A DNA stretch of 64,000 nucleotides from Gracilimonas sediminicola (GCF_024320785.1 NZ_JANDBC010000001.1:62001-126000), one strand, 5' to 3'; shown: positions 34,301-44,698, numbered from the stretch's first letter. Notes: a model not told the origin generated them from the sequence alone. Made by a program: numbers and translations.

Positions 34301-36316
34301 GGCAATAACGGAACCATTAATCTTGCCGGAGATTCCAAGATCAGCAATTTTATCTCCGGTTCATCGGTGGTGAATTTAAATGGATCTTCTACCCAAACCA
34401 TAGAAGGCGATTTTACTGCTGATACGCTCAACATTCAAAATGATGTAACAGGAACCGATTACCTCGAAGCATTCAATCTCATCAATATAGAAACCGGAAA
34501 TACTCTAACTATGTCATCCGGATCAGAACTTGTAGCGCTGGGAGATATTACCGTTAACGGACAGGTTGTGGGAAATAGTTCTGCTTTTCGTTTTGGCGGT
34601 GATATTAATGGTTCAAATTTCACACTTACCAATACTTCGGTTACATTGAATGGAACTCAGCCTCAGCAGATCAATGGAATAGAAGAAATCAAAAGTTTTA
34701 CACTCGATAACCCTTCCGGAGCTCAGGTAAATAATGATTTGGTTGTAACAGATACACTCTTTTTGACGGATGGTACTCTCACCATTGGCTCCGGATATAG
34801 TTTTGTAAGCAATATTAAACAAGGGAATACTCAGAATATCCGAATGCTTCGCCAAATAAACGGTTCAAGAGGCTGGCGCATGGTATCCAATCCTCTCAGT
34901 ACCACATTTGGACAGTTCACAGATGATATTTTAACGCAGGGATTTCCCGGTGCAACATACGCAACGGGTTCCCAACCGGGCGATACCCTTCAACCTAATG
35001 TTCTTTACTACGATGAAACTCATCAGGGAACGGACAATCAAAGATGGAGAGCCCCTAACGACACTTCCTCTGCTTTTACAGCCGGAAGAGGATATTATAT
35101 TTATTTCTTTGATGATGTAGCTGCAGACCCTTTATATAACGACCCGTTACCTGATACACTGTCAGTAAAAGGTGAAGAGAATTCCGGACCATCTGGGGAA
35201 TTTAGTTTTCCTGTCACTTATACCGCTGCAGGCGACAGTGGCTGGAACCTGGTAGGGAATCCATATACCGCGACTATTGACTGGGACGACGGTAACTGGA
35301 CTAAAACCAATATGGATAATGTGATCTACGTTTGGGATCCGGTAACCGGTGATTATTTGGATTGGAATGGTATTGCCGGATCATTAGGTGATGGTAAAAT
35401 TAAACCTTTTCAAGGGTTCTGGGTAAAGGCTAATGGAAATGGAGCACCTACTCTTTCTGTAAATGAAGATTCAAAAACAACCGGTGGAAGTTTTTATAAA
35501 CAACAAAAAGAAGATGTTGCCATAGAGTTGAAAATGGAAGCCGAAGGGATTTCAAAAACAACTCATATTACATTTTCGGTTGGAGGAAAAACTGCTAAAG
35601 ATGAGTTAGATGCAATCCGACTCGTACCTTTCCTTCAGGATACCTATTTGAAATTATTTACTCTACTGGATGACGGTACTGAATTGTCCATTAATAATCT
35701 TCCAAGGAATTTTGGAATCCCGATAGAGATACCTATACAGCTTGGAGGATTCATTGACGGAGAGCCTATTGAAGGAATGGTAAACTTGTCATGGACGGGC
35801 ATTAAAAACCTTCCTGAGGCATGGAATATTACGCTTTCACCCAGAAATTCGAAGCAAAAATCTCAATCTGATAATCGTATAGACTTAAGAAAAATCAGCA
35901 GCATTAAATCAAATCTTGATGCTAAAGACAGTTCTACGGAACAGAACAAACGTTCAAACTTCAAGCTTACAAATACAGCTAGCATGAAGAACCTGGAAAT
36001 GGCTCAGTATATACTGACTATTGAACCCGGTGCTGATGCGGATGGGTTACCAAACTCCTATAACCTGGAGAGAAACTATCCCAATCCATTCAACCCAAGT
36101 ACAACCCTGGAGTTTTCCACCCCCCTTGAAGGTCCGGTTTCTTTAGAGATTTATGATATCTTAGGACGGAAGGTTACAACTCTGATTCAGGAAAATTATT
36201 CAGCCGGTTATCACCAGGTTACGTGGGATGCATCGCGGTTTTCCAGCGGTGTTTATATAGCCCTATTCAAAGCTGCTGACAAAATATTTACCCAAAAGCT
36301 TACTTTGATAAAATAG
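31343..36316 (+). CDS. Giant T9SS-secreted multi-Ig surface protein (1657 aa)
   Basis: The N-terminus has a signal peptide (FLFPLLLVLVFGALENLKAQ, ending about residue 26). A first beta domain (about 27-175) is shared with the middle of the next giant gene. Seven Ig-like beta modules of roughly 100 residues follow (about 175-880), some of invasin/Big_1 type (VQLRDEFGNNLISGGDN; VQLKDEFGNNLTTGGNT). An autotransporter-like repeat region and a conserved domain with RGWRMVSNP, DPLYNDPLPDTL and GSLGDGKIKPFQGFWVKAN come next. The last 85 residues are a type A T9SS sorting domain with YPNPFNPSTTLEFS. It is probably an exposed adhesin or matrix protein. The ligand is unknown. Confidence 0.9.
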   Translation: MKTIKAFLFPLLLVLVFGALENLKAQTITPATGGTGISADNFASGTWTTLSGPVIQETAPGQLQAGNIRFQAPSGFVWDTGGTAPTVTVTQPKGNRITVTLSSRTSSEIIFQLTGNSGGSPPNNPHRLEFSNFRIRPAQGTPLSSGQIQNAGSAAPGGTANYGSISMVAGADNKIRVETAPNSGGTVVSAQNVEAGSSITVYSNVRDQFNNFKRNQSSTWSLQNITGGIVSGDLSASGTSATFTGNLVGSANIQATSGGLTVTQSGTISVIPSDATTLAITTQPFSTATAGQAFSTQPVIEIQDDYTNVVNSDNFTQVSVIRGSGAGDLQGTTTVTASSGVATFSGLNHQVANSIDLDFSAPGFTTVTSNSIAVNPAAADSLIFTVQPSNANRNTNMSPPVEVQIVDEFNNNVSQSGTGITLSINSGTGNISGNTANTDASGTATFSSLSFNQTGNKTIIATATGLDTSEASNTFTIANAGSLAGFEVEITGTGAIGTQTAGTPFDIRIEAVDGVGALLDGNMGRDNFTGNVDLTTTSTFSGTTTTVSVGPFVNGVYDPHNVELITAGDNITITATNSAGSESGSSNTFTVNPAAANADSSLISISQDTLIADGSSQSDILVQLRDEFGNNLISGGDNVVISRTGTGILSSTSDNSDGTYSATITAPNNVGSATISATVNSTSITSGDPDITYTFDELYTFLVEASGGGSVGTQTAGTSFDLRITAQDAFNNTVTTFTGTVQITSTGTLSSGGGTSASFTSGVLNTHSVTLTSVGSTTISARQTASTETGTSNSFTVNPGPADETTSTITSAQSFLQNDGADQTQITVQLKDEFGNNLTTGGNTVNLSVTGSSTLSAVTDNSNGTYTSTLTAGTTSETATITGTVDAQSITDDATVTITQFNVWDGSGGGNPAGRSDWGNPDNWSLGSIPTTGQVVLIESGWTYYPIISGQDPTVDFINIESGGTLTLSGRILTINNEISGNGSFSGNNGTINLAGDSKISNFISGSSVVNLNGSSTQTIEGDFTADTLNIQNDVTGTDYLEAFNLINIETGNTLTMSSGSELVALGDITVNGQVVGNSSAFRFGGDINGSNFTLTNTSVTLNGTQPQQINGIEEIKSFTLDNPSGAQVNNDLVVTDTLFLTDGTLTIGSGYSFVSNIKQGNTQNIRMLRQINGSRGWRMVSNPLSTTFGQFTDDILTQGFPGATYATGSQPGDTLQPNVLYYDETHQGTDNQRWRAPNDTSSAFTAGRGYYIYFFDDVAADPLYNDPLPDTLSVKGEENSGPSGEFSFPVTYTAAGDSGWNLVGNPYTATIDWDDGNWTKTNMDNVIYVWDPVTGDYLDWNGIAGSLGDGKIKPFQGFWVKANGNGAPTLSVNEDSKTTGGSFYKQQKEDVAIELKMEAEGISKTTHITFSVGGKTAKDELDAIRLVPFLQDTYLKLFTLLDDGTELSINNLPRNFGIPIEIPIQLGGFIDGEPIEGMVNLSWTGIKNLPEAWNITLSPRNSKQKSQSDNRIDLRKISSIKSNLDAKDSSTEQNKRSNFKLTNTASMKNLEMAQYILTIEPGADADGLPNSYNLERNYPNPFNPSTTLEFSTPLEGPVSLEIYDILGRKVTTLIQENYSAGYHQVTWDASRFSSGVYIALFKAADKIFTQKLTLIK

Positions 36317-36394
36317 TTACGCCCTTCTATTTATAGATTCTTCTCATACGGGTTAGAAATAGCTAATACTAACCAAGGTTTATTTACCAATAAT

Positions 36395-36402
36395 TATATT
36401 TG
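36395..36402 (+). promoter_or_regulatory. FCB-type -7 box TATATTTG upstream of the second giant
   Basis: TATATTTG matches the Bacteroidota-type -7 consensus TAnnTTTG and lies 28 bases before the start at 36430. A clear -33 TTG element is not seen. This points to a separate promoter for the second giant gene. Confidence 0.45.
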
Positions 36403-36429
36403 CGCTCAAATCCAGACTAGCGCAAAAGT

Positions 36430-39400
36430 GTGAAAATCATCCACAGCACACATATCGGACTATTGACCCTGCTTATAGCACTCATCAGTGTGGAAAGTTT
36501 ATCCGCACAGGTTCCGGGCTATACCCATCGCAAAAAGTTTGCTGTAAACAATGGACAGGTTTCCGGCTCCACCAATCTGACTGATTTTCCGGTTCTCATT
36601 TCTCTTACCGACAACGATTTAAGAACTACCGGCAACGGCGGAGATGTTGAGAATGTAAATGGCTACGATATTGTATTTACTTCATCGGATGGTTCCACCG
36701 TTCTGGACCATGAGCTGGAATCGTACAATGCCACCACCGGTGAAATTTTATTCTGGGTCCGCTTCCCTACCCTCAACGCCACTTCGGATACCGAATTCTA
36801 TATTTACTACGGCAATTCCAGCCAAACGACCGACCAGTCTGTAAACACAACCTGGAATTCCGGCTACCAAATGGTGCTTCACCTCGACAGTGATTTAAGT
36901 GATGCAACCTCAAATGGTAATGACGGAACCACCAGTGGAACGTCTGTTGTGAATGGTATTATCGGTGACGGACGAGATTTTAATGACGGCAGCGCCAATG
37001 ATATTATTACCATAGCCCACGACCCCTCCATTGAAATTACGGATGACATCACTATTTCATTTTGGATGAACGGGGATAACCTCAATTCTGTGGGACCTGA
37101 TTTAGTGACCAAAGGAGCTTACAACAGTTCCTATGCCGTCTATTATTTCAACAATATTACTGTGAATGATGACGGAACGGCCTTTGATGGTAGTGCGATG
37201 AACGACGGACAGGATTATTACGTCACTTTCACCAATAGCACCACCAATGGCCGAACCATTTATATTGATGGAGCCCAGGACGTCACCAACGGAACGGCTT
37301 TTAACTTTACCCCAAATGGGGATAACCTAACCCTTTCAAGTAGTGGGTTCCAGTTTGATGGCATGATGGATGAAGTGCGGATTTCAAACGTAGCCCGTTC
37401 TGCAGACTGGATTTCCACCGAGTATAATAACCAGAACGCTCCCGGAAGCTTTATTTCTGAGATTCCTGATCCCCCCACCCTTGCCGATATTGAATCTTCT
37501 CCACAGAACTTTTTTGCCGGGGGCTCACCGGTATTTGTTACCTCTGCAATTACTGTTGATCATCCATATACATCAAATCTTTCCAGTGCTGAGATTGAAA
37601 TTACCGGCAATTATAATGCCTCTGAAGACGTGCTCGATTTCACCGATCAGAATGGAATTACCGGCAGCTGGAATTCAGGAACGGGAATATTGTCTCTTTC
37701 AGGTTCAGCGACGCTTGCTCAATATCAGGCGGCTTTGCGCGATGTAACTTATGAGAATACCAATGGTTCAACCCCTGACCAAAGTACGCGAACTATCTCT
37801 TTTACGGTAAATGACGGGTCGAATGATAGTAATACCCAGACTCGGGATATCAACATTATTACCACGCTCTCTGATTTATCCACCGATTTAGCTAATCCCG
37901 TCTTTCATTATGATGCACAGGACGTAAACGGCGATCTCGTGGCTAATCAGCCCGGAGACGGAACTTCGGTTGCTACCTGGGGAGACCGTTCGGATAACGC
38001 CGTTGGCTCCGGAACTGATATTTCAGCTACAAACGGCACAGCAGCCCAACAGCCTATTTTCGATTCCAACTATTTTGGGGAGCGAGGCGGAATTCTCTGG
38101 GACGGAACCGATGACAACCTGGACCCTCCTAATGATGCTTTATTGAACACCGGTACATACGATGAAAAATCATTTGCTATCGTATTCAGAACCGGGGCTT
38201 CGGTAGCAGGTTTGCAGATGCTATACGAACAAGGTGGAGGTACACGGGGATATCAGTTAAGCATCAAAGATGGTAATGCTTATGCCTTTGTCTGGAATAA
38301 TGCAGAATGGGGTGTTGGTAATCAGTACAAATCAATTAACCTCGGAGCCGTTCAGCCCAATGAAAGTTACATTATCGTTGCCAGCCACGATGCCACAGCA
38401 GGCGCGCTGATAGACCGAACCTGGTCGGCCAGAATTAATGATAACAGCGCTATCACACAAAACAATGTGGATGTACAACAAACACATGGTGGCGGAGCAA
38501 TTATTGGTGAAGAAAACGGTACCCGCGACCCGGTAACAACGGGCAACAACCCGGCGGGCACAAATAATTTTACCGGGTACATCGGTGAGTTTGTTTCCTG
38601 GAATACCGCACTTAATGGCGGGCAAATGGCCAGCGTGTACGATTTTCTGTGTGATAAATGGTGTAATGAACCCCCTGTTCTTGCTGCAATCGAAGGAACC
38701 GACCTTGATTATACCGAAGGTGATGCACCTACATCTATTACTTCTACGCTTACCGTTTCTGACAGTGATAATACCGTATTGGATAGTGCGCGTGTCATTA
38801 TTTCCTCAAATTTTGCCCCTTCAGAAGATGTACTTGATTTCACACCAACCGGCAGTATTACCGGAAGCTTTAATGCTACCACCGGTGTGCTGTTACTTAC
38901 CGGGCAGGATTCACCCGCAAATTACCAAACAGCCTTACGCTCGGTTACCTATGAAAACACCAATTCCGTAAGTCCTTCAACAGCACTCCGAACGGTTGAC
39001 TTTGAAGTGTACGACTGGGATGATGTGAGCAACACTTCATCCAGAAATGTAAATGTGATTTCTGTTAACAGCACCCCTTCCCTGTCCGGCATCAGTGGGC
39101 CTACACTTACTTATACTGAAGGCACCGGGGCCGTAAGTGGAGGAGCTGCCTACAACGCCACCATTGCGGACAATGATGACATCAATATGGAAAGTGCCAC
39201 GGTGGCCATCACCAATAATTATACACTGGGAGAAGATGAACTTGGTTTTACTCCTCAGTTTGGAATTACCGGCAGCTGGAATTCTACTACAGGAATTTTA
39301 ACATTGACAGGAACAGCATCCCTTGCGGATTATCAAACCGCTTTGGAAAACGTTACTTATGAAAACCTCAGTGCCGACCCTGTAGAGATTACCCGCACCT

Positions 39401-42400
39401 TCTCATTTACAGTGAATGACGGTGACGCCAATAGTAACACCGAAACACGCGATCTTGACATTATTGCCGTTAATTCCGCGCCTATTCTCTCCGGAATTGA
39501 AACTTCGGACCTGAATTATGACAACGCACCTATTGAAATTACTTCTACCCTGTTGGTTTCAGACCCGGACAACACCCAGTTAGACAGTGCTTTTGTGATT
39601 ATCACCGATAATTTTAAAGTCGCTGAAGACTCTCTCCTCTTTTCTGGAATTTTTGGAATAACCGGTGATTTCGATGACCAAACAGGTCGCCTTAAACTAA
39701 CCGGCACCAATTCCCTCAGTGACTATCAAACTGCGCTCAGAACCGTTGAATACAAGAATTTTGCGACTATACCTACCGGACCGGAACGGGAAGTAAGTTT
39801 TGTAGCCCACGACGGAGCCCTTGCTAGCGATACAGTTGCCCGAATCATAGAAGTGAATGCAGTGGAAGCCATAAGCGGCCTGGAAGTTTGGCTGCGTGCG
39901 GATGCCGGTGTTGTAACCAGCGGTAGCGAAGTGGTTACCTGGGAAGATCAAAGTGGGAATAGTAACGACTTTGTAGGTACTGCTGATGCCGGAACAAGGC
40001 CTATTTTTGTGAGCAGTTCTACCCCGCTGAACAATCAGCCTGCTATTAATTTTGCCGGAGATGGAGACTTTTTCGAAGATAGCGACGGGGAAAATTATAT
40101 TAATGGATCCACCGAGTTTACCATATTTATGGTGTATAAATCGGACCAAACAAATACAGACCGGGGCCTTTTTAACGCTCAGGTTCCCAATAATGCCGAT
40201 GAATATTTAACCTTCCGTTATGATGCCTCCGGGGCTAATAATGGAGGTGCCTTCACCAATGTTGTAAAAACCGGGATTCTCGCCAACGACCCGGATAACC
40301 AACTGGAGAGTTTTTCTGATATTCAGGCCACAGCCGGCCAGATTTTCAGTTTCCAGTGGCAAAGCGGAAACACCTATGATATTTTTATTGATGGAATTTT
40401 GAATAACCCATCCGCTGCAGGACCTCCCCCAACGGGAACTTTGGCCAATGCAACTACAGCTATTGTAGGTAAAGGAGCTAAGGATGACCCTAACTCAGCA
40501 AACCAAAGCTGGGATGGAGAGATTGCCGAATTCATTTACTATGACCGGCTGCTCACCCAGGCAGAACGTGAGAATGTAGAAGACTACCTGTCGGATAAAT
40601 ACTCCCTGTCCATTCGTAAAATTACGGCAGCTGAAAACGGAGAAGATATTTCTGCGGATGATGCTAACTCTACCTATACATCCCTAACAGGACCAATCAT
40701 TAAAGAAGGATTTGCCGGTGAACTATCGGCAGGAGGCACCTTTGTACTTGATGCACCTACCGGATTTGAATGGAATACCGGGGCTACTCCATCCGTTTCC
40801 ACTTCAGCTGTTTATGGAGGAACTACCACCCTTGCTGTGTCCTTCACCAGTATTACTTCTACACAGGTTACTTTTACGGTGAATACGGCGTCCACCTCTA
40901 ATCCTGGCGAAATTGATATTAGCGGACTTCAGATCCGCCCAACAACCGGACTGCTCCCAAATTCAGGTAATATTACAAACTCCGGTACTACGGGGCTTGG
41001 AGGTGGAACCAACTACGGATCGCTTTCAATGGTGGCGGGTGCACTCGATAGCCTGGTGATTACGCAGCAGCCTTCCTCCACCAATGTAAATACCGCCATT
41101 TCTCCTGCGGTCCGGGTTCAGCTAACCGACCAGTTTGGAAATAACGTTAAACAATCCGGTGTATCGGTAGATATGGCTCTTACCTCCGGAACAGGTACAT
41201 TATCAGGAACTACCACCCAACTCACGAATTCTCTGGGTATTGCTGACTTTTCTGATCTTGAAATTGATGATGTAGGTACCAAGCAAATTACAGCCTCCAG
41301 CTCCGGTCTTGATGACGCGGTAAGTTCCAATTTCAATATTGTGAATGCAGGGGTTTTGACAGGATTTAAAGTAGAGCGCGTGCCTTCCGGGAATATCAGT
41401 CCAAAAGTAGCCGGGCAGAATTTCAACATAAAAATTACGGCCATTGACGGTTCCGGAACTACGGTTACCACTTTTAGCGGTACTACCGTAGTAACCTCCT
41501 CTTGCGATATGGGAACGGGTCAGGGTACCACTCCCGCATTTAGTTCCGGTGTATTGTCATCACTAACAGTAAGCATCACAAGCGTTGGAAACTGTACCAT
41601 CACCGCTACGAATTCAGCCGGATCTGAAACCGGGGTCAGCAACTCCTTCGCAGTCTCAGCGGGAGCACCCAATGAGACCGAGACTACAATTTCTGCCACT
41701 CCTACCGTTATTCTTAATGACGGCGCCAGTACTTCTACCATCACCGTGCAGGCTAAAGATGCTTATGGAAATAACGTAACCACCGGTGGAGCTACCGTAG
41801 TGTTGAGCACCGATGAAGGCTCGATCGGCGGGGTGACGGATAATTCCAATGGTACCTACACGGCTACGCTCACTTCTTCCACGAGTACCGTTGTGGCAAC
41901 CGTCACGGGAACCTTGAACGGAAATACCATCAGTGACGATGCGCAGGTTGAGTTTGCTTCTTTCAGCCACATCTGGGAAAGCCAACTCGGATCTGTAGCA
42001 GCGGCTTCAAATTATTATGATCCTGACAACTGGAATGTGAATTCAGTGCCTAATGCATCCTCTGTAGTATTGATCCCCGCCAGCCCGGCTGTAGGTAATG
42101 AATTCCCGGTAGTTAACATTACGGATACTGAAATTGCGGCCCTTTCTATAGAAGCCAGTGCCGAGCTTAACGTATCAGGCGGGGTTAATTTTATCGTCTC
42201 CGGAGATGTAACCGGTAGCGGAGATATGCTGGGAAGTAATAACGACTCTCTTACTATTGGCGGCGATCTGAACCTTCCTACGTTCACTCTCGGTAATGTC
42301 ATATTCAATGGCAGCAGCGACCAGACTATTGAAAGTCCACACACCTTCGTAAACGTTGAAATTGATAATCCCGGAACGGTAGAAATCACCGATAACTTTA

Positions 42401-44001
42401 CCGTTACCGGCACCCTCACCCTTACCGATGGAGAATTACTGATTCCAAGCGGCAAGAATCTGATTGCCAATACACAATCGTATGGTTCCGGTGAGCTTCG
42501 ATTCCAGAGGAAAATATCCGGCGTTCGGGGGTGGAGAATGCTGGCCTCACCAGTAAGCTCTACCATTGGTGACTTCCTGGACGGAACCCTCACCCAAGGC
42601 TATACCGGTGCTACGTACAGTACAGGATCTAACCCGGGAGATACCCTTCAGCCTAATGTGTTGTGGTATCTTGAAGATTATGACATCAACGAAGAAGGCC
42701 TACCGGCTACTGATAACGACCGTTTGAGAGCGCCATCAAACATAACCAATTCCCTGGTATCGGGGCGTGGGTATTGGGTATATTTCTTTGGTAACATCGC
42801 CGCCGATCCGCTCTATAATGATCCGCTGCCTGATACCCTTGACGTGGCCGGACAAGAATTTGGCTTAGCTGCAACGGAAGTCGATTTTGGAGTAACCTAT
42901 ACACCCGAGGCCGACTCCGGCTGGAACTTTGTGGGGAACCCATTTGGGGCTGCTATCAACTGGAATAATGTCTCCAACTGGACAAAAACCAATATTGAAT
43001 CCACTATTTATATCTGGGATCCGGCGGCTAACAGTGGCAATGGGGAGTTCCTCACCTGGAATGGGTCCACCGGTTCATTGGGAAGCGGTATCATTCCAGC
43101 CTTCCAGGGATTTTGGGTGAAAGCCAACGCACCGGCTCCGGTTCTTAAAGTTAAGAAAGCAGCTAAAACCACCGGGGGCAATTTCCTCCGTAAAGAGGTG
43201 TCCCCTGCCCGGCAGGAATTTGAGGGAGCACCACCTGTATTAGAACTAAAAGCAGAAGGAAACGGCCTCGCTAAGGTGACGCATGTAATGCTCAGCCAAA
43301 ACGGAACCACCGGTAAAGATCCGCAGGATGCTCTGCGTTTACTGCCCTTCTCGGATTCGCACATAGAGTTTTATTCTACCTTAGATGACGGGACCGAGCT
43401 GGTAATCAATAACCGGTCGGCAAATTTCATTCACCGTCAGAACATACCGCTTCATTTCGAGGCCTATATGGGCGGACAGGTTGCAGCCGGAAGCTATTCG
43501 CTCAGCTGGCCCGGACTCAGAAATGTACCTGAAGAATGGATGGTGATTCTGATTGATTATGAGGCCGGGCAGGAAATCAATCTTCGGGAGCAAGAAAATT
43601 ATGTATTCAGCTACAACTCTAAGAAAAAGCTAAAGCAGGCTCAGCCAACCAATGGTTCTCCTTCTTTAAACAAGAATAAATCTTCGTCAAGATTCCTTCT
43701 AAGAATAACTACCGAAGAAATTGAAGCAAATATCCCGGAGGAAGTGTACCTGTATCAGAACTACCCGAATCCGTTTAATCCAACAACTACCATCCCATTC
43801 GGACTAACGGAAGAAACAGAGGTAACCCTTGAGGTATTTGATATACTGGGAAGAAAAGTTCAAACCCTGGTTTCTGAAAAACTCCCGGCAGGAACCTATA
43901 ATATCCCCTTCCGTGCAGGCAGTTTGGCAAGCGGTATTTACCTATACCGTGTCATAACCAATCAAAAAGTTATGACCAATAAAATGGTGCTGATCAAATA
44001 G
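36430..44001 (+). CDS. Giant T9SS-secreted multidomain surface protein (2523 aa)
   Basis: It reads from GTG at 36430. A signal peptide (LLTLLIALISVESLSAQ) ends near residue 27. A DUF2341 domain (about 28-140; YTHRKKFAVNNGQVSGS) is followed by a concanavalin/LamG-like domain (about 150-350). Four cadherin/VCBS-like repeats of about 130 residues contain the pattern GITGSWNS.TGILTLTG, SLADYQTALENVTYEN and TFSFTVNDG. They are interrupted by two further LamG-like domains (about 490-750 and 1150-1400). The C-terminal half repeats the domains of the neighbour at 31343, including RGWRMLASPVS, DPLYNDPLPDTL and GFWVKANA, and ends with the sorting domain YPNPFNPTTTIPFG. Probably a sugar-binding adhesin. 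Confidence 0.9.
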   Translation: MKIIHSTHIGLLTLLIALISVESLSAQVPGYTHRKKFAVNNGQVSGSTNLTDFPVLISLTDNDLRTTGNGGDVENVNGYDIVFTSSDGSTVLDHELESYNATTGEILFWVRFPTLNATSDTEFYIYYGNSSQTTDQSVNTTWNSGYQMVLHLDSDLSDATSNGNDGTTSGTSVVNGIIGDGRDFNDGSANDIITIAHDPSIEITDDITISFWMNGDNLNSVGPDLVTKGAYNSSYAVYYFNNITVNDDGTAFDGSAMNDGQDYYVTFTNSTTNGRTIYIDGAQDVTNGTAFNFTPNGDNLTLSSSGFQFDGMMDEVRISNVARSADWISTEYNNQNAPGSFISEIPDPPTLADIESSPQNFFAGGSPVFVTSAITVDHPYTSNLSSAEIEITGNYNASEDVLDFTDQNGITGSWNSGTGILSLSGSATLAQYQAALRDVTYENTNGSTPDQSTRTISFTVNDGSNDSNTQTRDINIITTLSDLSTDLANPVFHYDAQDVNGDLVANQPGDGTSVATWGDRSDNAVGSGTDISATNGTAAQQPIFDSNYFGERGGILWDGTDDNLDPPNDALLNTGTYDEKSFAIVFRTGASVAGLQMLYEQGGGTRGYQLSIKDGNAYAFVWNNAEWGVGNQYKSINLGAVQPNESYIIVASHDATAGALIDRTWSARINDNSAITQNNVDVQQTHGGGAIIGEENGTRDPVTTGNNPAGTNNFTGYIGEFVSWNTALNGGQMASVYDFLCDKWCNEPPVLAAIEGTDLDYTEGDAPTSITSTLTVSDSDNTVLDSARVIISSNFAPSEDVLDFTPTGSITGSFNATTGVLLLTGQDSPANYQTALRSVTYENTNSVSPSTALRTVDFEVYDWDDVSNTSSRNVNVISVNSTPSLSGISGPTLTYTEGTGAVSGGAAYNATIADNDDINMESATVAITNNYTLGEDELGFTPQFGITGSWNSTTGILTLTGTASLADYQTALENVTYENLSADPVEITRTFSFTVNDGDANSNTETRDLDIIAVNSAPILSGIETSDLNYDNAPIEITSTLLVSDPDNTQLDSAFVIITDNFKVAEDSLLFSGIFGITGDFDDQTGRLKLTGTNSLSDYQTALRTVEYKNFATIPTGPEREVSFVAHDGALASDTVARIIEVNAVEAISGLEVWLRADAGVVTSGSEVVTWEDQSGNSNDFVGTADAGTRPIFVSSSTPLNNQPAINFAGDGDFFEDSDGENYINGSTEFTIFMVYKSDQTNTDRGLFNAQVPNNADEYLTFRYDASGANNGGAFTNVVKTGILANDPDNQLESFSDIQATAGQIFSFQWQSGNTYDIFIDGILNNPSAAGPPPTGTLANATTAIVGKGAKDDPNSANQSWDGEIAEFIYYDRLLTQAERENVEDYLSDKYSLSIRKITAAENGEDISADDANSTYTSLTGPIIKEGFAGELSAGGTFVLDAPTGFEWNTGATPSVSTSAVYGGTTTLAVSFTSITSTQVTFTVNTASTSNPGEIDISGLQIRPTTGLLPNSGNITNSGTTGLGGGTNYGSLSMVAGALDSLVITQQPSSTNVNTAISPAVRVQLTDQFGNNVKQSGVSVDMALTSGTGTLSGTTTQLTNSLGIADFSDLEIDDVGTKQITASSSGLDDAVSSNFNIVNAGVLTGFKVERVPSGNISPKVAGQNFNIKITAIDGSGTTVTTFSGTTVVTSSCDMGTGQGTTPAFSSGVLSSLTVSITSVGNCTITATNSAGSETGVSNSFAVSAGAPNETETTISATPTVILNDGASTSTITVQAKDAYGNNVTTGGATVVLSTDEGSIGGVTDNSNGTYTATLTSSTSTVVATVTGTLNGNTISDDAQVEFASFSHIWESQLGSVAAASNYYDPDNWNVNSVPNASSVVLIPASPAVGNEFPVVNITDTEIAALSIEASAELNVSGGVNFIVSGDVTGSGDMLGSNNDSLTIGGDLNLPTFTLGNVIFNGSSDQTIESPHTFVNVEIDNPGTVEITDNFTVTGTLTLTDGELLIPSGKNLIANTQSYGSGELRFQRKISGVRGWRMLASPVSSTIGDFLDGTLTQGYTGATYSTGSNPGDTLQPNVLWYLEDYDINEEGLPATDNDRLRAPSNITNSLVSGRGYWVYFFGNIAADPLYNDPLPDTLDVAGQEFGLAATEVDFGVTYTPEADSGWNFVGNPFGAAINWNNVSNWTKTNIESTIYIWDPAANSGNGEFLTWNGSTGSLGSGIIPAFQGFWVKANAPAPVLKVKKAAKTTGGNFLRKEVSPARQEFEGAPPVLELKAEGNGLAKVTHVMLSQNGTTGKDPQDALRLLPFSDSHIEFYSTLDDGTELVINNRSANFIHRQNIPLHFEAYMGGQVAAGSYSLSWPGLRNVPEEWMVILIDYEAGQEINLREQENYVFSYNSKKKLKQAQPTNGSPSLNKNKSSSRFLLRITTEEIEANIPEEVYLYQNYPNPFNPTTTIPFGLTEETEVTLEVFDILGRKVQTLVSEKLPAGTYNIPFRAGSLASGIYLYRVITNQKVMTNKMVLIK

Positions 44002-44131
44002 AATGTAACTTCACTCCAATCTCTAACTCTTTCTATTACGTAGTTATAAAGCAACTACTGTAATTCTAATTTGAATTATGGTCCTGCAATTTATACTATT
44101 ACGATAAATTAATATTAAAATCCTCTAATAA

Positions 44132-44674
44132 ATGAGTGGTTATACAGAGATTTTCCAGGTAATGATGGCAATGACACTGGTTTCGATCATGGTCCTAAAC
44201 GCCAACAGGCTTATTCAAACTAATAATATTGTATTGGTTGAAGGACACCTTGAAGAGCAAATTGTTGCTTATGCCCAGGATATCATTGAAGAGTCAAGAG
44301 CTCTCTCTTTTGATGAGCAAACTACAGACGTTGACTCAGATGGTGAGAATGATGTACCGGTTTATATACCGGAAGGCTTTTCTACCCTTGGAACTGAAAC
44401 CGGTGAATCCTCAAGAGATGAATTTGACGATTTTGATGACTTCCATAACTGGAGTGCTACCGTTGAGATCAATGATATTACATATAATGTTTCAACCACC
44501 GTTGAATACGTGGAAACAAGTGATTACAAGACGTATTCAAAGACGAGTTCAGGCACTAAATCCACTTTGAAAAGATTGATCGTTAATATTCAAACCAAAT
44601 ACCTAACAGAATACACTTCAAGAGAAGAGCGAGTGTACAGCTTTGATTTTGTACGAAGTTATTACGCTGACTAA
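44132..44674 (+). CDS. Pilin-like membrane-anchored protein, module A, gene 1
   Basis: 180 aa. A single N-terminal hydrophobic helix (MSGYTEIFQVMMAMTLVSIM) runs on into an amphipathic helix as in type IV pilins, then a beta-rich domain begins near residue 95. It is paralogous to the gene at 46639, and both share (S/T).Y(T/S)(E/D)I at the start and N..R at the end of the helix. The usual prepilin signature (G before F/M with Glu at +5) is missing; the closest fit is MSG/Y with Phe at +5. It is the first of three genes repeated downstream. Perhaps a minor pilin-like or GspI/GspV-like subunit. Confidence 0.6.
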   Translation: MSGYTEIFQVMMAMTLVSIMVLNANRLIQTNNIVLVEGHLEEQIVAYAQDIIEESRALSFDEQTTDVDSDGENDVPVYIPEGFSTLGTETGESSRDEFDDFDDFHNWSATVEINDITYNVSTTVEYVETSDYKTYSKTSSGTKSTLKRLIVNIQTKYLTEYTSREERVYSFDFVRSYYAD

Positions 44675-44698
44675 AAAAATTAATCATCAGGAAGCCCT

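Noticed and set aside
44132-44200. Canonical type IV prepilin leader in the pilin-like proteins
   Set aside because: A Gly precedes the helix in several, but none has the required hydrophobic +1 and Glu +5, so standard processing was not claimed.
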